NCBI GenBank assembly: GCA_035534995.1
Contig: DATLQX010000056.1
Span: forward strand, 4,374-68,373
Direction of reading: 5' to 3'
DNA from: JANWHV01 sp035534995
Lineage (GTDB): Bacteria; Chloroflexota; UBA5177; JANWHV01
DNA: 64,000 nucleotides
The notes under the pieces: model-generated
What the model saw: the letters and a program-made list of their open reading frames with translations, nothing else
What the model was told of the DNA's origin: nothing
The model's database searches: none
In this document: positions 16,593 to 27,237 of the stretch, one piece after another
How positions within the stretch are numbered: the stretch's first letter is position 1
How the letters are laid out: each line of letters begins with the position of its first letter
Position numbers and translations under genes: made by a program

Positions 16593-18583
16593 GGCACGGC
16601 GCTGACCAGAGTATCACAGAGATGATTCGCCGCCGACTCCGCCCCGGCGGAATCACCGGCCGCTGCCTCATCGAGCCCATCCAGAGCCTGAGCCACGGCG
16701 GGCGCGGGAAGGATCTTTCCCCGTTCCTCCAGTACCTTTACGGCCCGTCGCGCGGTCCCAGGCACCACCTCGCCGTGTCCGGCATGGACGAACGCGATCA
16801 GCCAGCCGCGGAGCACATCGACATCGGGCTGGATCGCGAACGCGGCGGCATAGGCCTGACCGGCGAGGTCCGGTGCCTCGGTTGCCGCTTCATCCCCCAG
16901 GGTCCGGAGCGCGGCGGAGTCACCGCTGGCCCCGGCAAGCCGGGTGGGCCACCGTGCCCGCAGCCGGGCCCTGGCGATCCCCGCCAGAGCCCCCTCATGC
17001 TCCGGTTCCTCGGAGAGGATCCGCTCGTAGTGGTCCACCGCGGCCCAGTAATCCTGGTCCTTGAGGGAGCGATCGGCTTCCTCCAGGAGCGCCGCCAGTT
17101 GGGCTGAGTTATCCCCGCCTCCCTGCGCGGCCTCAAGGCGGGCGCGGAGATCCCGGACCCGCGGATGTTCGGGCGCCTCCCGTTCGGCTTGCTCCAGGAG
17201 ACGGAGCGCGGCTTCATGGTCCGCCCATTGCGGCAAGAGATACAGCTCGGCCTCGTCCAGCACGGCGGCCAGGGCGGCCGGCAACGGCGCCGCCGGGGGC
17301 GCCGGGGGCGCTGGCGGAGCGGCGAGCACCGGAGGGGCGGCCGGAACTGGGGGCGCCGGGTGAAAGAGCGGATCGATGCTGATCGGCGGCACGGGCTCAT
17401 CCTGAGTGGCAGGCGCTTCGGTTTCCGGCGGCCCGGCAAATCCTCGTTCCCAGGTCGCTCGCGGCGTCACCACGGCGGCGGGCGACTCATCGGCTTCCCC
17501 GGCTGCACCGAGCCCCATCGGTCCCGGTTCCGGCTCAGCCACCAGAGCCCCTTGCCGAGCCGCATCCTCCCCGACGGCCGAGGCGTTATCCGCCCGAGAC
17601 GCGGCCATCCCTTCCGTCGCCTGCGCGGGCGGCACGTTCACCGGCGTCTCCAGGGCCGGGTTCTCGACGGAAGCGATCGGTTCCGCCCAGGCGGAGGTGA
17701 CAACTGCCTCGTCAGGAACAGCAACGACCGGCATACCGACCTCGGCCGTTCGTTCGGCTGGACTCACGGCAGTTGGCGGCTCCAGGGTGGGAGTAGGCTC
17801 GGCGGGGAGTTCCGCCGCCGGCGCCTCATAGGATGAGGCAGGCTCCGCCTGGACGGGAGGTTCGACGGGATATGCCGGCGCCGGCGGCTCGGAGCGGGGG
17901 GCCGGCGCCACGGGAAGCTGGGCTGCCTCGACCTCGTAGCGGGCGGTGGGAGCCGGCGTGGGACTGCTGGGAGGCGGGGGCGCTGGTTCCGGCGCCGCGG
18001 GTTGGCTGAGGACGTCCCACGGATCGTAGGGTGCCGGCGTGTGGGTGGCGCTGGGACTGGAGACCGGCGAGGGCACGGTAAAACTGGGGGCGACCGCGGG
18101 GGGAGCCGGGGCGGCGAACGGGGCTGCCGGCCCGTGCCCTGGCGCGCTTGTTGCTTCCAGGGCGCTCCAGGGGTCGCTGGGATCCCCGTGCTGGGAGGAC
18201 GGAGCGGGGGGATTGGGATCCACCAGAGCCGGGGGGACCACCGCGTGATATTCGCGATCGCGGGGGGCGCTCCGCGCCGGATGAATATGCAACGAGGGCA
18301 CGGCAAGAATCTCCCCATCGTTCCGATAGGCCACCATGCCGAACTGGCGGGTCTCGCCGGGCGGGGTGCCGATATCGACCGCGCCGGTAAAGCGCGAGGG
18401 GACGCCGACGATGGCGAATTGCTGAGTCTGCCCGCGCATAATGACGTCCAATTCGGGCATGGACGCCCCAGGCACGCCGATAATCAGGCCATAGCGAATG
18501 GCCCCGGGAACCTCGAACCAGGTGAGGGCCAACCCTTCATCCGGCCGCGTTTCCGTCTGCAAGGGAACCGCAAGCATCTGCAT
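16589..18583 (-). CDS. Three-part eCIS-associated protein: N-terminal beta domain, Pro/Ala linker, TPR-like C-terminus
   Basis: 664 aa from the ATG at 18583, which has GAGGTG 5 nt upstream; the frame extends 26 codons farther but without a ribosome site. Residues 1-100 look like a beta-sandwich (ALTWFEVPGAIRYGLIIGVP). Residues ~110-430 are very Pro/Ala-rich. Residues ~440-660 form TPR-like helical repeats (WADHEAALRLLEQAEREAPE, then YWAAVDHYERILSEEPEHEG). It is first in the eCIS operon and overlaps the ATPase start, so it is probably an ATPase partner or assembly scaffold. I do not recognise the full-length family; only the TPR part is familiar. Confidence 0.8.
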   Translation of the reverse strand: MQMLAVPLQTETRPDEGLALTWFEVPGAIRYGLIIGVPGASMPELDVIMRGQTQQFAIVGVPSRFTGAVDIGTPPGETRQFGMVAYRNDGEILAVPSLHIHPARSAPRDREYHAVVPPALVDPNPPAPSSQHGDPSDPWSALEATSAPGHGPAAPFAAPAPPAVAPSFTVPSPVSSPSATHTPAPYDPWDVLSQPAAPEPAPPPPSSPTPAPTARYEVEAAQLPVAPAPRSEPPAPAYPVEPPVQAEPASSYEAPAAELPAEPTPTLEPPTAVSPAERTAEVGMPVVAVPDEAVVTSAWAEPIASVENPALETPVNVPPAQATEGMAASRADNASAVGEDAARQGALVAEPEPGPMGLGAAGEADESPAAVVTPRATWERGFAGPPETEAPATQDEPVPPISIDPLFHPAPPVPAAPPVLAAPPAPPAPPAAPLPAALAAVLDEAELYLLPQWADHEAALRLLEQAEREAPEHPRVRDLRARLEAAQGGGDNSAQLAALLEEADRSLKDQDYWAAVDHYERILSEEPEHEGALAGIARARLRARWPTRLAGASGDSAALRTLGDEAATEAPDLAGQAYAAAFAIQPDVDVLRGWLIAFVHAGHGEVVPGTARRAVKVLEERGKILPAPAVAQALDGLDEAAAGDSAGAESAANHLCDTLVSAVP

Positions 18584-18742
18584 GATTACACCTCGATCTG
18601 GCCGCATTGAAGCGACGGGGAAAGGAGACCCTCGCGAACGCATCCGCGGTGAAGCTGCCACACAGCCCTAAAATAGAACAATGATAGGAGTAGCACGCCT
18701 GGGGCCTGAGGTCAAGCGGGACATTTGGCTGAGCGACGTTCA

Positions 18743-18772
18743 TTGGCCCCGCGCGAGGTTTTGTAGTATAGT
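18743..18772 (+). promoter_or_regulatory. Candidate promoter upstream of the small zinc-ribbon ORF
   Basis: TTGGCC and TATAGT are separated by 18 nt on the plus strand, ~70 nt before the ORF at 18845. The gap between this and the divergent eCIS operon (18584-18742) also has an A/T-rich stretch on the minus strand (TATCAT near 18686-18681), with TTGACC too far upstream (23 nt) for a standard promoter. The eCIS promoter is therefore not resolved. Confidence 0.35.
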
Positions 18773-18844
18773 GCTGGGATTACGCGGGTTCCGTGGCCAC
18801 GATACCACGCGAGCCGCTGGATTGGAGTACAAGAGGAAAGACAG

Positions 18845-19078
18845 ATGATCGCGATCCCAGGGCCCTGTACGGCACACCAGCGATGGTGGTTCGGACGGCG
18901 CCATTGCCGATGCTGCCGCCTTTATTTCGCCCGCCGGGACGGAGTCTGGCTGACGGTGGGCAAGCCGTACCATATGCACTTTCACTGCAACCGGTGTCAG
19001 CGCGCGGCGCGAGAAGATCTGGCAGGGAGAGGGGCACCGGATGTGGCCCAGACTCCACGACGGAGCGGGAGGGGCTAG
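18845..19078 (+). CDS. Small hypothetical protein with zinc-ribbon-like CxxC pairs
   Basis: 77 aa. It contains RHCRCCRLYF and, 22 residues later, HFHCNRCQRA, a plausible four-cysteine zinc ribbon. GAGGAAAG lies just before the ATG and a candidate promoter lies upstream. The C-terminal ~20 residues are basic and low-complexity. No family is recognised. It is divergent from the eCIS operon and followed by a nuclease remnant, so it may itself be a remnant of an accessory segment. Coding status is moderately supported by the start signals and the cysteine spacing. Confidence 0.45.
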   Translation: MIAIPGPCTAHQRWWFGRRHCRCCRLYFARRDGVWLTVGKPYHMHFHCNRCQRAAREDLAGRGAPDVAQTPRRSGRG

Positions 19079-19126
19079 AATGTCGCTGGGGAGGAGGTGG
19101 CCTCCCCCTCGCGGCTACCTGCCGCG

Positions 19127-19408
19127 ATGGCCGCTAAAGCCCGCTTTTACCTCCGCGCCGGCACCCCAATCGTCTGGGTCATCTGGCCCCGGAGTGGGCA
19201 CATCGACATCTGGCGTGCCGAAATCCTCACCGTCCCCGCGACCGTACTTACTCTGGGCGGTATCCTAGACGGCGAACACGTGCTCTCCGGATTCACCGAT
19301 CCCGTCGACGACCTGTTTCTGGATCCCCTCCGCCCAGAGCGGGAGAAACTCCACGTACGCTCCGCTTTCTACCTCCGGCCGCCGCAGCCAGCCCAAGAGC
19401 TTAATTAG
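19127..19408 (+). pseudogene. Uma2-family endonuclease remnant (C-terminal part only)
   Basis: The segment AKARFYLRAGTPIVWVIWPR, then ILDGEHVLSGFTDPVDDLF, matches the C-terminal third of Uma2 (PD-(D/E)XK-like) proteins, which are ~190 aa long. The N-terminal catalytic part is absent in all frames upstream, so this is a decayed fragment. Its 3' end overlaps, antisense, the last ~140 nt of the epimerase frame at 19265-20458, and the epimerase C-terminus may itself have been extended by read-through into it. Uma2 copies are commonly multicopy in Chloroflexota and cyanobacteria. Confidence 0.65.
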
Positions 19409-20458
19409 CCCTTCTCTCACTCCTACCCTCGGCACCCACCCGGTCGCGGCGGCGAACTTCCGTGTGTCCGAGACAAAATACCGTTGATCCCCAAGCCGCC
19501 AGGGCGCGAACTCCACCGTCGGCCGCCGTCCCAGGCACGCGGAAATAATTTCCAGCACCTCCAGCAGACTGACCGCGCGACACGCCCCGCCGCCAATGTT
19601 GAACGCTTGCCCGGACAGTTCCGCCCGCTTGCTCCCTTCAGCGCCCGAAAGGCCGGCGTGGGCCAGGCGGAAGGCCCGCACCAGATCGTCCACGTAGAGA
19701 CAATCACGGACCTGGCAGCCGTCGCCATAGAGGGTGATTGGCGCGCCGCTGAGGGCAGTGATCAGGAAGTGCGCTACCCATCCCTGATCCTCGGTCCCGA
19801 ACTGCCGCGGACCATAGATGCAACTCATCCGAAACACCGCCGCCGGCACGCCAAAGGTTCGCGCGTACTCCAGCACGTACTGATCCGCCGCCCCCTTCGA
19901 GCAGCCATAGGGGCTACGGAAATCCAACCCCTGCTCCTCGCTCACCCCATGGTCGGCCACCGCCGGGTCCAGCGGCACATAGCGATCCCCCACCCGCCGG
20001 GTCTCCAATCCCGCTAACTCGCCATAGACTTTGTTGGTGGAGGTCGAGACGAGCGGTGGCGGGCTCGCGAGGCGCCGCAGCGCCTCGATCAGGTTGATGG
20101 TTCCGCCAACGTTGACCGAAAAATCGTGCATCGGGTCTCGCAGGCTCGAGGTGACGGCGACCTGGGCCGCGAAGTGGAAGACCCCGGCCACTCGCCCGCC
20201 CGCCGACTCCCCGCGGCACAGCGCCTCCTGAATCGCCGCGCTGTCACGAATATCTCCCACCACGATCTCGATCCGGTCGCCATGTGTCTCCCGCAGCCAC
20301 GCGGCATTCTGGTCCACTCCCGCGCGGGAGAAGTTATCGAGCACTACTACGGGCCAACCATCGGTAAGGAGCGTATGGGCTAGATTGCTCCCGACGAATC
20401 CCGCTCCGCCCGTGATCAGCATCGTGCCTCGCGTTTTGGTGTCATTGATGTGCATCAA
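19265..20458 (-). CDS. CDP-paratose 2-epimerase-like SDR sugar-nucleotide epimerase
   Basis: 397 aa. An extended SDR with the Rossmann motif GGAGFVG near the N-terminus, STSTNKVYGE and the catalytic YGCSK pair, then RMSCIYGPRQFGTEDQGWVA. The NKVYG and EDQGWVAHF segments are typical of CDP-paratose (tyvelose) 2-epimerases, so the substrate is probably a CDP- or related activated deoxysugar for surface polysaccharide. It overlaps the upstream epimerase stop by 4 nt, so the two form an operon. The last ~45 residues look less conserved and run antisense to the Uma2 remnant. The substrate is inferred from motifs only. Confidence 0.85.
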   Translation of the reverse strand: MMHINDTKTRGTMLITGGAGFVGSNLAHTLLTDGWPVVVLDNFSRAGVDQNAAWLRETHGDRIEIVVGDIRDSAAIQEALCRGESAGGRVAGVFHFAAQVAVTSSLRDPMHDFSVNVGGTINLIEALRRLASPPPLVSTSTNKVYGELAGLETRRVGDRYVPLDPAVADHGVSEEQGLDFRSPYGCSKGAADQYVLEYARTFGVPAAVFRMSCIYGPRQFGTEDQGWVAHFLITALSGAPITLYGDGCQVRDCLYVDDLVRAFRLAHAGLSGAEGSKRAELSGQAFNIGGGACRAVSLLEVLEIISACLGRRPTVEFAPWRLGDQRYFVSDTRKFAAATGWVPRVGVREGLIKLLGWLRRPEVESGAYVEFLPLWAEGIQKQVVDGIGESGEHVFAV

Positions 20459-21618
20459 GAGATCTCCCGTTGGGTCGCGGTCACCAAACCACGAGCGATA
20501 AGCTCGGCCCGCGCCTGTTCAAGTCTGCCGCCGGAGTGTCGAACCCCGTTCTCGGCCAGCCAGGCCACCAGTTCCTCTATCCCCTGGCTCAGCGTCACCT
20601 CGGGACGGTAGCCCAGGCACTCCCGCGCCCGCGTAATGTCCGCGTAGCAGTGGCGAATGTCACCGGCGCGAGAAGTGCTCTCCACTCGGGGAACCATTGG
20701 TGAGTCCAACGCCGAGGTCAGGAGTTGAGTCACTTCCAGAACCGTGTGATACTCGCCGCTGCCAATGTTGAACACCGCGTCCATGGGATCGGCCGGCAAG
20801 CTGCCGGCCTCCAGGGCCAGCCGGCAGGCGCGGGCCACGTCCCGCACCGACACAAAGTCCCGCCGCTGCAAACCGTCCTCGTGGATGAGCGGCGGCTCGC
20901 CGGCCAACAGGCGCGCGGCGAAGATCGCGAGCACCCCGGTATAGGGATTGCCGAGCGCCTGCCGCGGCCCATAGGTGTTGAAGAACCGCAGAGCAACGGT
21001 GGAGATCCCATGGGCCCGCCCGATCAGGAGACAGAGGCGCTCCTGATCGAACTTCGAGAGCGCGTACACGGACTGTAGCGACAGCCGTTTGCTTTCCGGG
21101 GTGGGCAGCGGACGCAAAAGACGACCATCACCATCGCGCGGCTCCCAGTCTCCCCGACGAAGGGACTCCAGACCACGCTCCGCGTCATCAACGAGGCTCC
21201 CGTCTTCCCGCGCGTACAGGCCCTCGCCATACACGCTCATGCTGGACGCGACCACCAGGCGGCGAACCGGCCGATGCGCGAGGGCTTCCAGCAACACCGC
21301 CGTCCCCACCGCGTTGGCCTGGGTGTAGTGGGCGACCTGGTACATGCTCTGACCCACCCCCACGGCGGCCGCCAGATGACAGACCAGATCCACCCCGGTC
21401 AGGGCCCGGTCTACCGCCTCGGGATTCCGAATGTCACCGACCTGCAACTCCACCTCCTGGGAGAGATACGCGGGCCGGGCCGGGGAGGCGCCTCCCTCGG
21501 GCCCATGGACCTGAGGCGTGAGATTGTCGAGGACGCGCACGCTATAGTTCCGCGCCAATAAGGCATCCGCGAGGTGCGAACCGATGAAACCTGCGCCGCC
21601 CGTAATCAGGACTCGCAT
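20455..21618 (-). CDS. dTDP-L-rhamnose 4-epimerase-like SDR
   Basis: 387 aa. An extended SDR with GGAGFIGSH at the N-terminus, SSMSVYGEG, a catalytic YALSKFDQERLCLLIGRAHG segment, RFFNTYGPRQALGNPYTGVL, and RRDFVSVRDVARAC. This set closely resembles dTDP-L-rhamnose 4-epimerases, which make dTDP-6-deoxy-L-talose. It is coupled by 4-nt overlap to the following epimerase and would supply deoxysugars to exopolysaccharide or glycolipid. No glycosyltransferase gene is adjacent in this window. UDP-glucose 4-epimerase-like activity is the alternative. Confidence 0.83.
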   Translation of the reverse strand: MRVLITGGAGFIGSHLADALLARNYSVRVLDNLTPQVHGPEGGASPARPAYLSQEVELQVGDIRNPEAVDRALTGVDLVCHLAAAVGVGQSMYQVAHYTQANAVGTAVLLEALAHRPVRRLVVASSMSVYGEGLYAREDGSLVDDAERGLESLRRGDWEPRDGDGRLLRPLPTPESKRLSLQSVYALSKFDQERLCLLIGRAHGISTVALRFFNTYGPRQALGNPYTGVLAIFAARLLAGEPPLIHEDGLQRRDFVSVRDVARACRLALEAGSLPADPMDAVFNIGSGEYHTVLEVTQLLTSALDSPMVPRVESTSRAGDIRHCYADITRARECLGYRPEVTLSQGIEELVAWLAENGVRHSGGRLEQARAELIARGLVTATQREIS

Positions 21619-22005
21619 CGTTATGCGTCTCTCCCCTGCTGCCCAAGCCCAACGCGCCGTGCCTCGCGGCCAGCCGTCGACTGGTCCTGGATTCGTTCTA
21701 CCCTGCTTTACATGCTACTACGTAGAGACGTAGTGCGCACGAGTGACCACGAAAAATACTGATTCGGAAGGCCGTGGAACACGGATGAATGGAGCGGCAC
21801 GGACACCGGGACGGCGTGGTTGCTGGCCGGAATCGCGCCAATCCCTCACACTGAACACGAGTATACACGCGGAGGTGGTACGAACCCGCCGGGTGTCTCG
21901 AATCGTGGAACGCAGGTCATTGGAGGACGGAATGGAACCAAGAAGACGGCCGGCACCGCGTGCCTCCCGCTCCCTCTGTCTGGCTTCGCGGGTGGGAGAG
22001 CGAGA
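21619..22005. other. 387-nt divergent intergenic region between the epimerase operon and zwf
   Basis: No protein-coding ORF is convincing; the zwf frame stays open into this region but without family similarity. A perfect 7-bp inverted repeat, ACTACGT-AGAG-ACGTAGT, lies at 21717-21734 in the A/T-richer part and could be an operator for one or both divergent transcripts. No consensus promoter is clear. Confidence 0.5.
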
Positions 22006-23391
22006 ATGAATCACCAACCCGCGGATGCCCTGGTGTTCTTTGGCGCCACCGGCGATCTCGCGTACAAGCAGATTTTCCCTGCCCTGCAGGCCATGGTCCG
22101 TCATGGTCATCTGAAGGTGCCGGTGATCGGCGTGGCGAAGGCCGGCTGGAATCTGGAACAACTCAAGGAACGGGCCAGGACGAGCCTTGAGGAACATGGA
22201 GGGGTAGATCCCTCGGCGTTCGCTCTCCTGTGCGACCGATTGCGGTATGTGGATGGAGACTATCAGGACGTGGTCACCTTTCAACGGCTGCGGCAGGAGT
22301 TGCACGGCGCCACCCATCCACTCCATTACCTGGCCATTCCGCCCAGTCTCTTCGGGGTAGTGGCCCAGGGACTCTCCCAGGCTGGCCTGGCCAAGAACGC
22401 CCGCGTGGTATTTGAGAAACCGTTTGGCCATGATTTGGCCTCCGCCAAGGCCCTGAATCAGGCCATCCAGTCTTTTTTCCCCGAATCGGCGATCTTCCGC
22501 ATCGACCATTATCTGGGGAAAGAGGCCGTGCAGAACCTCCTATACTTCCGCTTCGCCAATACCTTCCTGGAGCCAATCTGGAACCGGAACTACGTGGAAA
22601 GCGTGCAGATCACCATGGCGGAAAAGTTTGGCGTGAGTGGCCGCGGGCGCTTTTATGAAGAAGCAGGGGCACTTCGAGATGTGGTGCAGAACCACCTACT
22701 GCAAGTGACCGCGCTTCTGGCGATGGAGCCGCCGACCGGGGGAGGACACGAAGCGGTCCGTGATGCCAAGGCCATGGTCTTCGAGGCCATGCGCCCCCTC
22801 CGCCCCGCCGAGGTCGTCCGCGGTCAGTTCCACGGCTATCGCCAGGAACCGGGAGTGGCGCCGGATTCCCAGGTGGAAACCTTCTCCGCCCTCCGGTTGC
22901 ATATTGAATCCTGGCGCTGGGCGGGGGTTCCCTTCTACATTCGAACCGGTAAGTGCTTGCCGGTTACCTCAACCGAGGTTCTGGTGGAGCTGAAGCGCCC
23001 GCCGCAGGCCGTGTTTGGCCATGCCGAACCGGGACAAACCAACTTCCTCCGGTTTCAGCTCAGTCCCAGCGTGTTGATCTCCCTGGGGGCTCGCGCCAAG
23101 ATGCCGGGAGAAGCCATGGTAGGCGAGGAAGTGGAACTGGTAGCCAGCCATCAAGGAACCGACGAGATGAGTCCCTACGAGCGGCTTCTTGGCGATGCCC
23201 TCCGGGGCGATGCCACGTTGTTCGCCCGCCAGGATAGCGTGGAGGATGCCTGGCGAGTGGTTGACCCGATCCTGGGAAACGTGACCCCCGTCCATGAATA
23301 CGAACAGGGGAGCTGGGGACCGGTGGAAGCGGACCGGATCATCGCCCGCGATGGCGGCTGGCACGTTCCGACCGGCATTCCGCTGGGCTGA
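22006..23391 (+). CDS. zwf: Glucose-6-phosphate 1-dehydrogenase
   Basis: 461 aa from the ATG at 22006 (GGGAG upstream); the upstream extension in frame is not family-like. N-terminal nucleotide-binding FFGATGDLAYKQIFPAL; active-site RIDHYLGKEAVQNLLYFRFA with the catalytic-region His near 168; RTGKCLPVT near 315. It oxidises glucose-6-phosphate to 6-phosphogluconolactone, making NADPH. pgi follows 93 nt downstream, so the two enzymes competing for glucose-6-phosphate are co-located. A perfect palindrome lies in the gap. The length is slightly short of the usual ~490 aa but no key segment is missing. Confidence 0.96.
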   Translation: MNHQPADALVFFGATGDLAYKQIFPALQAMVRHGHLKVPVIGVAKAGWNLEQLKERARTSLEEHGGVDPSAFALLCDRLRYVDGDYQDVVTFQRLRQELHGATHPLHYLAIPPSLFGVVAQGLSQAGLAKNARVVFEKPFGHDLASAKALNQAIQSFFPESAIFRIDHYLGKEAVQNLLYFRFANTFLEPIWNRNYVESVQITMAEKFGVSGRGRFYEEAGALRDVVQNHLLQVTALLAMEPPTGGGHEAVRDAKAMVFEAMRPLRPAEVVRGQFHGYRQEPGVAPDSQVETFSALRLHIESWRWAGVPFYIRTGKCLPVTSTEVLVELKRPPQAVFGHAEPGQTNFLRFQLSPSVLISLGARAKMPGEAMVGEEVELVASHQGTDEMSPYERLLGDALRGDATLFARQDSVEDAWRVVDPILGNVTPVHEYEQGSWGPVEADRIIARDGGWHVPTGIPLG

Positions 23392-23398
23392 TTGAGGC

Positions 23399-23424
23399 GA
23401 TCCCCCGACCGCGGTCGGGGGATC
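23399..23424. terminator. GC-rich palindrome between zwf and pgi
   Basis: A 26-bp perfect palindrome built on GATCCCCCGACCG and its complement, starting 8 nt after the zwf stop. A hairpin of ~11 bp is possible in RNA. There is no T-tract, so it may attenuate or protect zwf mRNA rather than terminate fully. Confidence 0.5.
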
Positions 23425-23484
23425 GGGTGATTACCTGAAAACGTTGCATGTTGACAGACGACTAGACACGGAGAGGATGCGATC

Positions 23485-25112
<1,628 letters not shown>

Positions 25113-25116
<4 letters not shown>

Positions 25117-25871
25117 AGCGGTGATACGCGCCCAATTTTCTCGATCAGCGCGATATAGGCGCCCGGCTCGGTTTCGTGGTCGAGATAGTCCATAACACGC
25201 CAGGCTGTTCCCTCCAGCAGCCGGCGCAATTCCTCCTTGGCCAGGAACAGATACTCGAACCAGGGGGTATATCGCTGCTTGTAGCGAATGCGAATGGTGA
25301 GATGGCCTGGGAGGCGGCCGCGTCGCAGATTCTCTTCCAGATGGGCCACATGCACGGGCTCGGTAACCACCCAGGGATCCAGGCTTTCGGCGAGGATGCG
25401 GGCTCCCTCGCTGGTGGCCGCGGCCAGCCGGGCCAGAAGCGCGGCGCCGTCGGTGGGGTTCGCGGCCAGTCCGAGGTTGGCACCCAGGAGGAGGATGGTG
25501 TCCCACGGTCCAGATGCGGGATCAAGCTGGTTGATGTCCAGCACCCGCGTATCCGGTAATCCGCGACGGCGGCACACCGAGACCGCCAGGGGCGAGAGGT
25601 CGAGACTGGTGACCCGCATGCCCTTTTTCCACAAGTAGAGAGAATGGCGGCCCGCTCCGCAGCCCACGTCCAGCACGCGGCCCTGGACTGACTCCATCGC
25701 CTTCCGCTCATGGGCCGGCCAGTCCCGGTAAGGCATGAAGTACCGCCGGGGACTGCCGACGGTGCCGACGAATCCATCGTCCCGTTCAATGACCTCGGAG
25801 ACGTCCTGGCCGGCGAGGTAATCGTGCAGCAAATGGCCGAAAGCATCCTGGTCGTCGGCTAACGCGGTCAT
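25113..25871 (-). CDS. Class I SAM-dependent methyltransferase
   Basis: 252 aa. Motif I VLDVGCGAGRHSLYLWKKG near residue 64, followed by VTSLDLSPLAVSVCRRRG (motif post-I) and the ILLLGANLGLAANP segment, define the Rossmann SAM-binding core. A C-terminal beta meander carries FEYLFLAKEELRRLLEGT. CGGAGG precedes the ATG. It stands alone, convergent with pgi and divergent from the MFS gene. The substrate cannot be inferred; the small size and FRY-like N-terminus suggest a small-molecule rather than nucleic-acid methyltransferase. Confidence 0.85.
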
Positions 25872-25993
25872 CGGGCCTCCGGGTAGGCTCTCAGCCCTGG
25901 AGTATCTTTCCCCTGAGCGTAATAGGGCAGAGGTCCGCGTGATTTAGCGGGTATCCTGAAAGTCGTTTGCAAGTTTAGGCCAGGGAGTCCACC

Positions 25994-27202
25994 GTGTCAA
26001 CGTCCGCCGTCCAGACCGGCCGGGAGGTCAAGCTCAAGGTCTCGCCTTCGCCCCGCCAGGATCCTCCGGTGGCCGCGCGCCGAGCAGTGGCCGCGGTTTT
26101 TCTGATCAATGGGACGCTGGGCGCCGGCTGGGCGACTCGCATTCCGGCGATCCAGCAACACTTGCATCTCGATCCTCGCGCGCTTGGCCTGGCCCTGCTG
26201 GGGGCGGCGGTTGGCGCCCTGGTGGCGATGAATCTCGCCGGCTACCTGGCGGCACGGTGGGGCAGCTCGCGAGTCACCGTAACCGCCGGCCTGCTTTTCT
26301 GCGCCTCCGTGCCGCTGCTGGCCCTCGCGCCTTCATTACTTGCCCTCGTGGGGGCGTTGGTGTTCTTCGGCGCTACCACCGGTTCGATGGACGTGGCCAT
26401 GAACACGCAGGGAGTGGCGGTGGAGCGGCGCTACGGACGGCCAATCCTCACTTCGTTTCATGCCTTTTTCAGTATCGGCGGCCTTACCGGGGCTTTCCTC
26501 AGCGGCATTGCCACCGGCCATGGAGTACAGCCTCTTCCCCAGTTCCTCGCCATGGCCGGGCTCGCGGCCGCCGGCCTCCTGGCCGCCTCGCGCTTCCTCC
26601 TGCCGGCGGTGGCCGACGCGGGCGGCAGCACGGTTGCCTTCGCGTTCCCCACCGGAGCCTTGCTGATCCTCGGGGCCATCGGCTTCTGTTCGGTGCTTGG
26701 CGAGGGGGCAATCGCGGACTGGAGCGCTATCTACCTCTTGCATAATGTTGGCACTGGGGCGGCGCTCGCGGCGGGCGGCTATGCCGCCTTTTCCCTGCTC
26801 ATGGCGGCGGGACGGTTCGCCGGAGACGGCCTGACCGTCCGTTTCGGCCCGGTGATCATGGTGCGGCTCGGGGCCTCGATGGCCGCCCTGGGGCTCTCGT
26901 TGGCTCTCCTCATCCAGTGGACGCCGGTAGCCCTATTCGGCTTTGGCCTCGTCGGGGCCGGTTTCTCGGCCATCTTTCCCATCGTCCTCAGCGCGGCCGG
27001 CCGAGCGCGCGGGATGGCATCGGGGAACGCGATCGCCGCCGTGGCCACCTGCGGCTATGTTGGCTACCTGATCGGCCCACCGTCGATCGGCTTCATTGCC
27101 CAGGCCGCCAGTCTCCGCGCCGCCTTGAGCGTGGTGGTGATCCTCAGTCTGGTCGCCGCCGTCCTGGCGCCGGTGGTCCGGAGCCGCCCGAGTGAGGAGT
27201 AG
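25994..27202 (+). CDS. MFS transporter, sugar-permease-like
   Basis: 402 aa with about 12 hydrophobic helices. The first cytoplasmic loop contains AARWGSSRVTV and the second half FAGDGLTVRFGPV, the usual MFS loop A motifs. NGTLGAGWATRIPAIQQHLH in helix 1 resembles the YbjJ/fucose-permease-like branch of the superfamily. The start is GTG with AGGGAG 6 nt upstream; an ATG alternative is lacking nearby. It is divergent from the methyltransferase and convergent with the XRE/NB-ARC gene. The substrate is unknown; a sugar or small drug is most likely by branch. Confidence 0.85.
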   Translation: MSTSAVQTGREVKLKVSPSPRQDPPVAARRAVAAVFLINGTLGAGWATRIPAIQQHLHLDPRALGLALLGAAVGALVAMNLAGYLAARWGSSRVTVTAGLLFCASVPLLALAPSLLALVGALVFFGATTGSMDVAMNTQGVAVERRYGRPILTSFHAFFSIGGLTGAFLSGIATGHGVQPLPQFLAMAGLAAAGLLAASRFLLPAVADAGGSTVAFAFPTGALLILGAIGFCSVLGEGAIADWSAIYLLHNVGTGAALAAGGYAAFSLLMAAGRFAGDGLTVRFGPVIMVRLGASMAALGLSLALLIQWTPVALFGFGLVGAGFSAIFPIVLSAAGRARGMASGNAIAAVATCGYVGYLIGPPSIGFIAQAASLRAALSVVVILSLVAAVLAPVVRSRPSEE

Positions 27203-27237
27203 TCCCCCTTATCACCACCCACCGGATCTCTCCACGG

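Noticed and set aside
1..18583. Prophage or type VI secretion system
   Set aside because: No head, packaging, integrase or lysis genes, and no TssJLM or ClpV; the DUF4157, Pvc16, LysM adaptor and AAA+ genes point to an eCIS.
21718..22509. 263-aa minus-strand ORF overlapping zwf
   Set aside because: Antisense to a clear glucose-6-phosphate dehydrogenase; no motifs or ribosome site.
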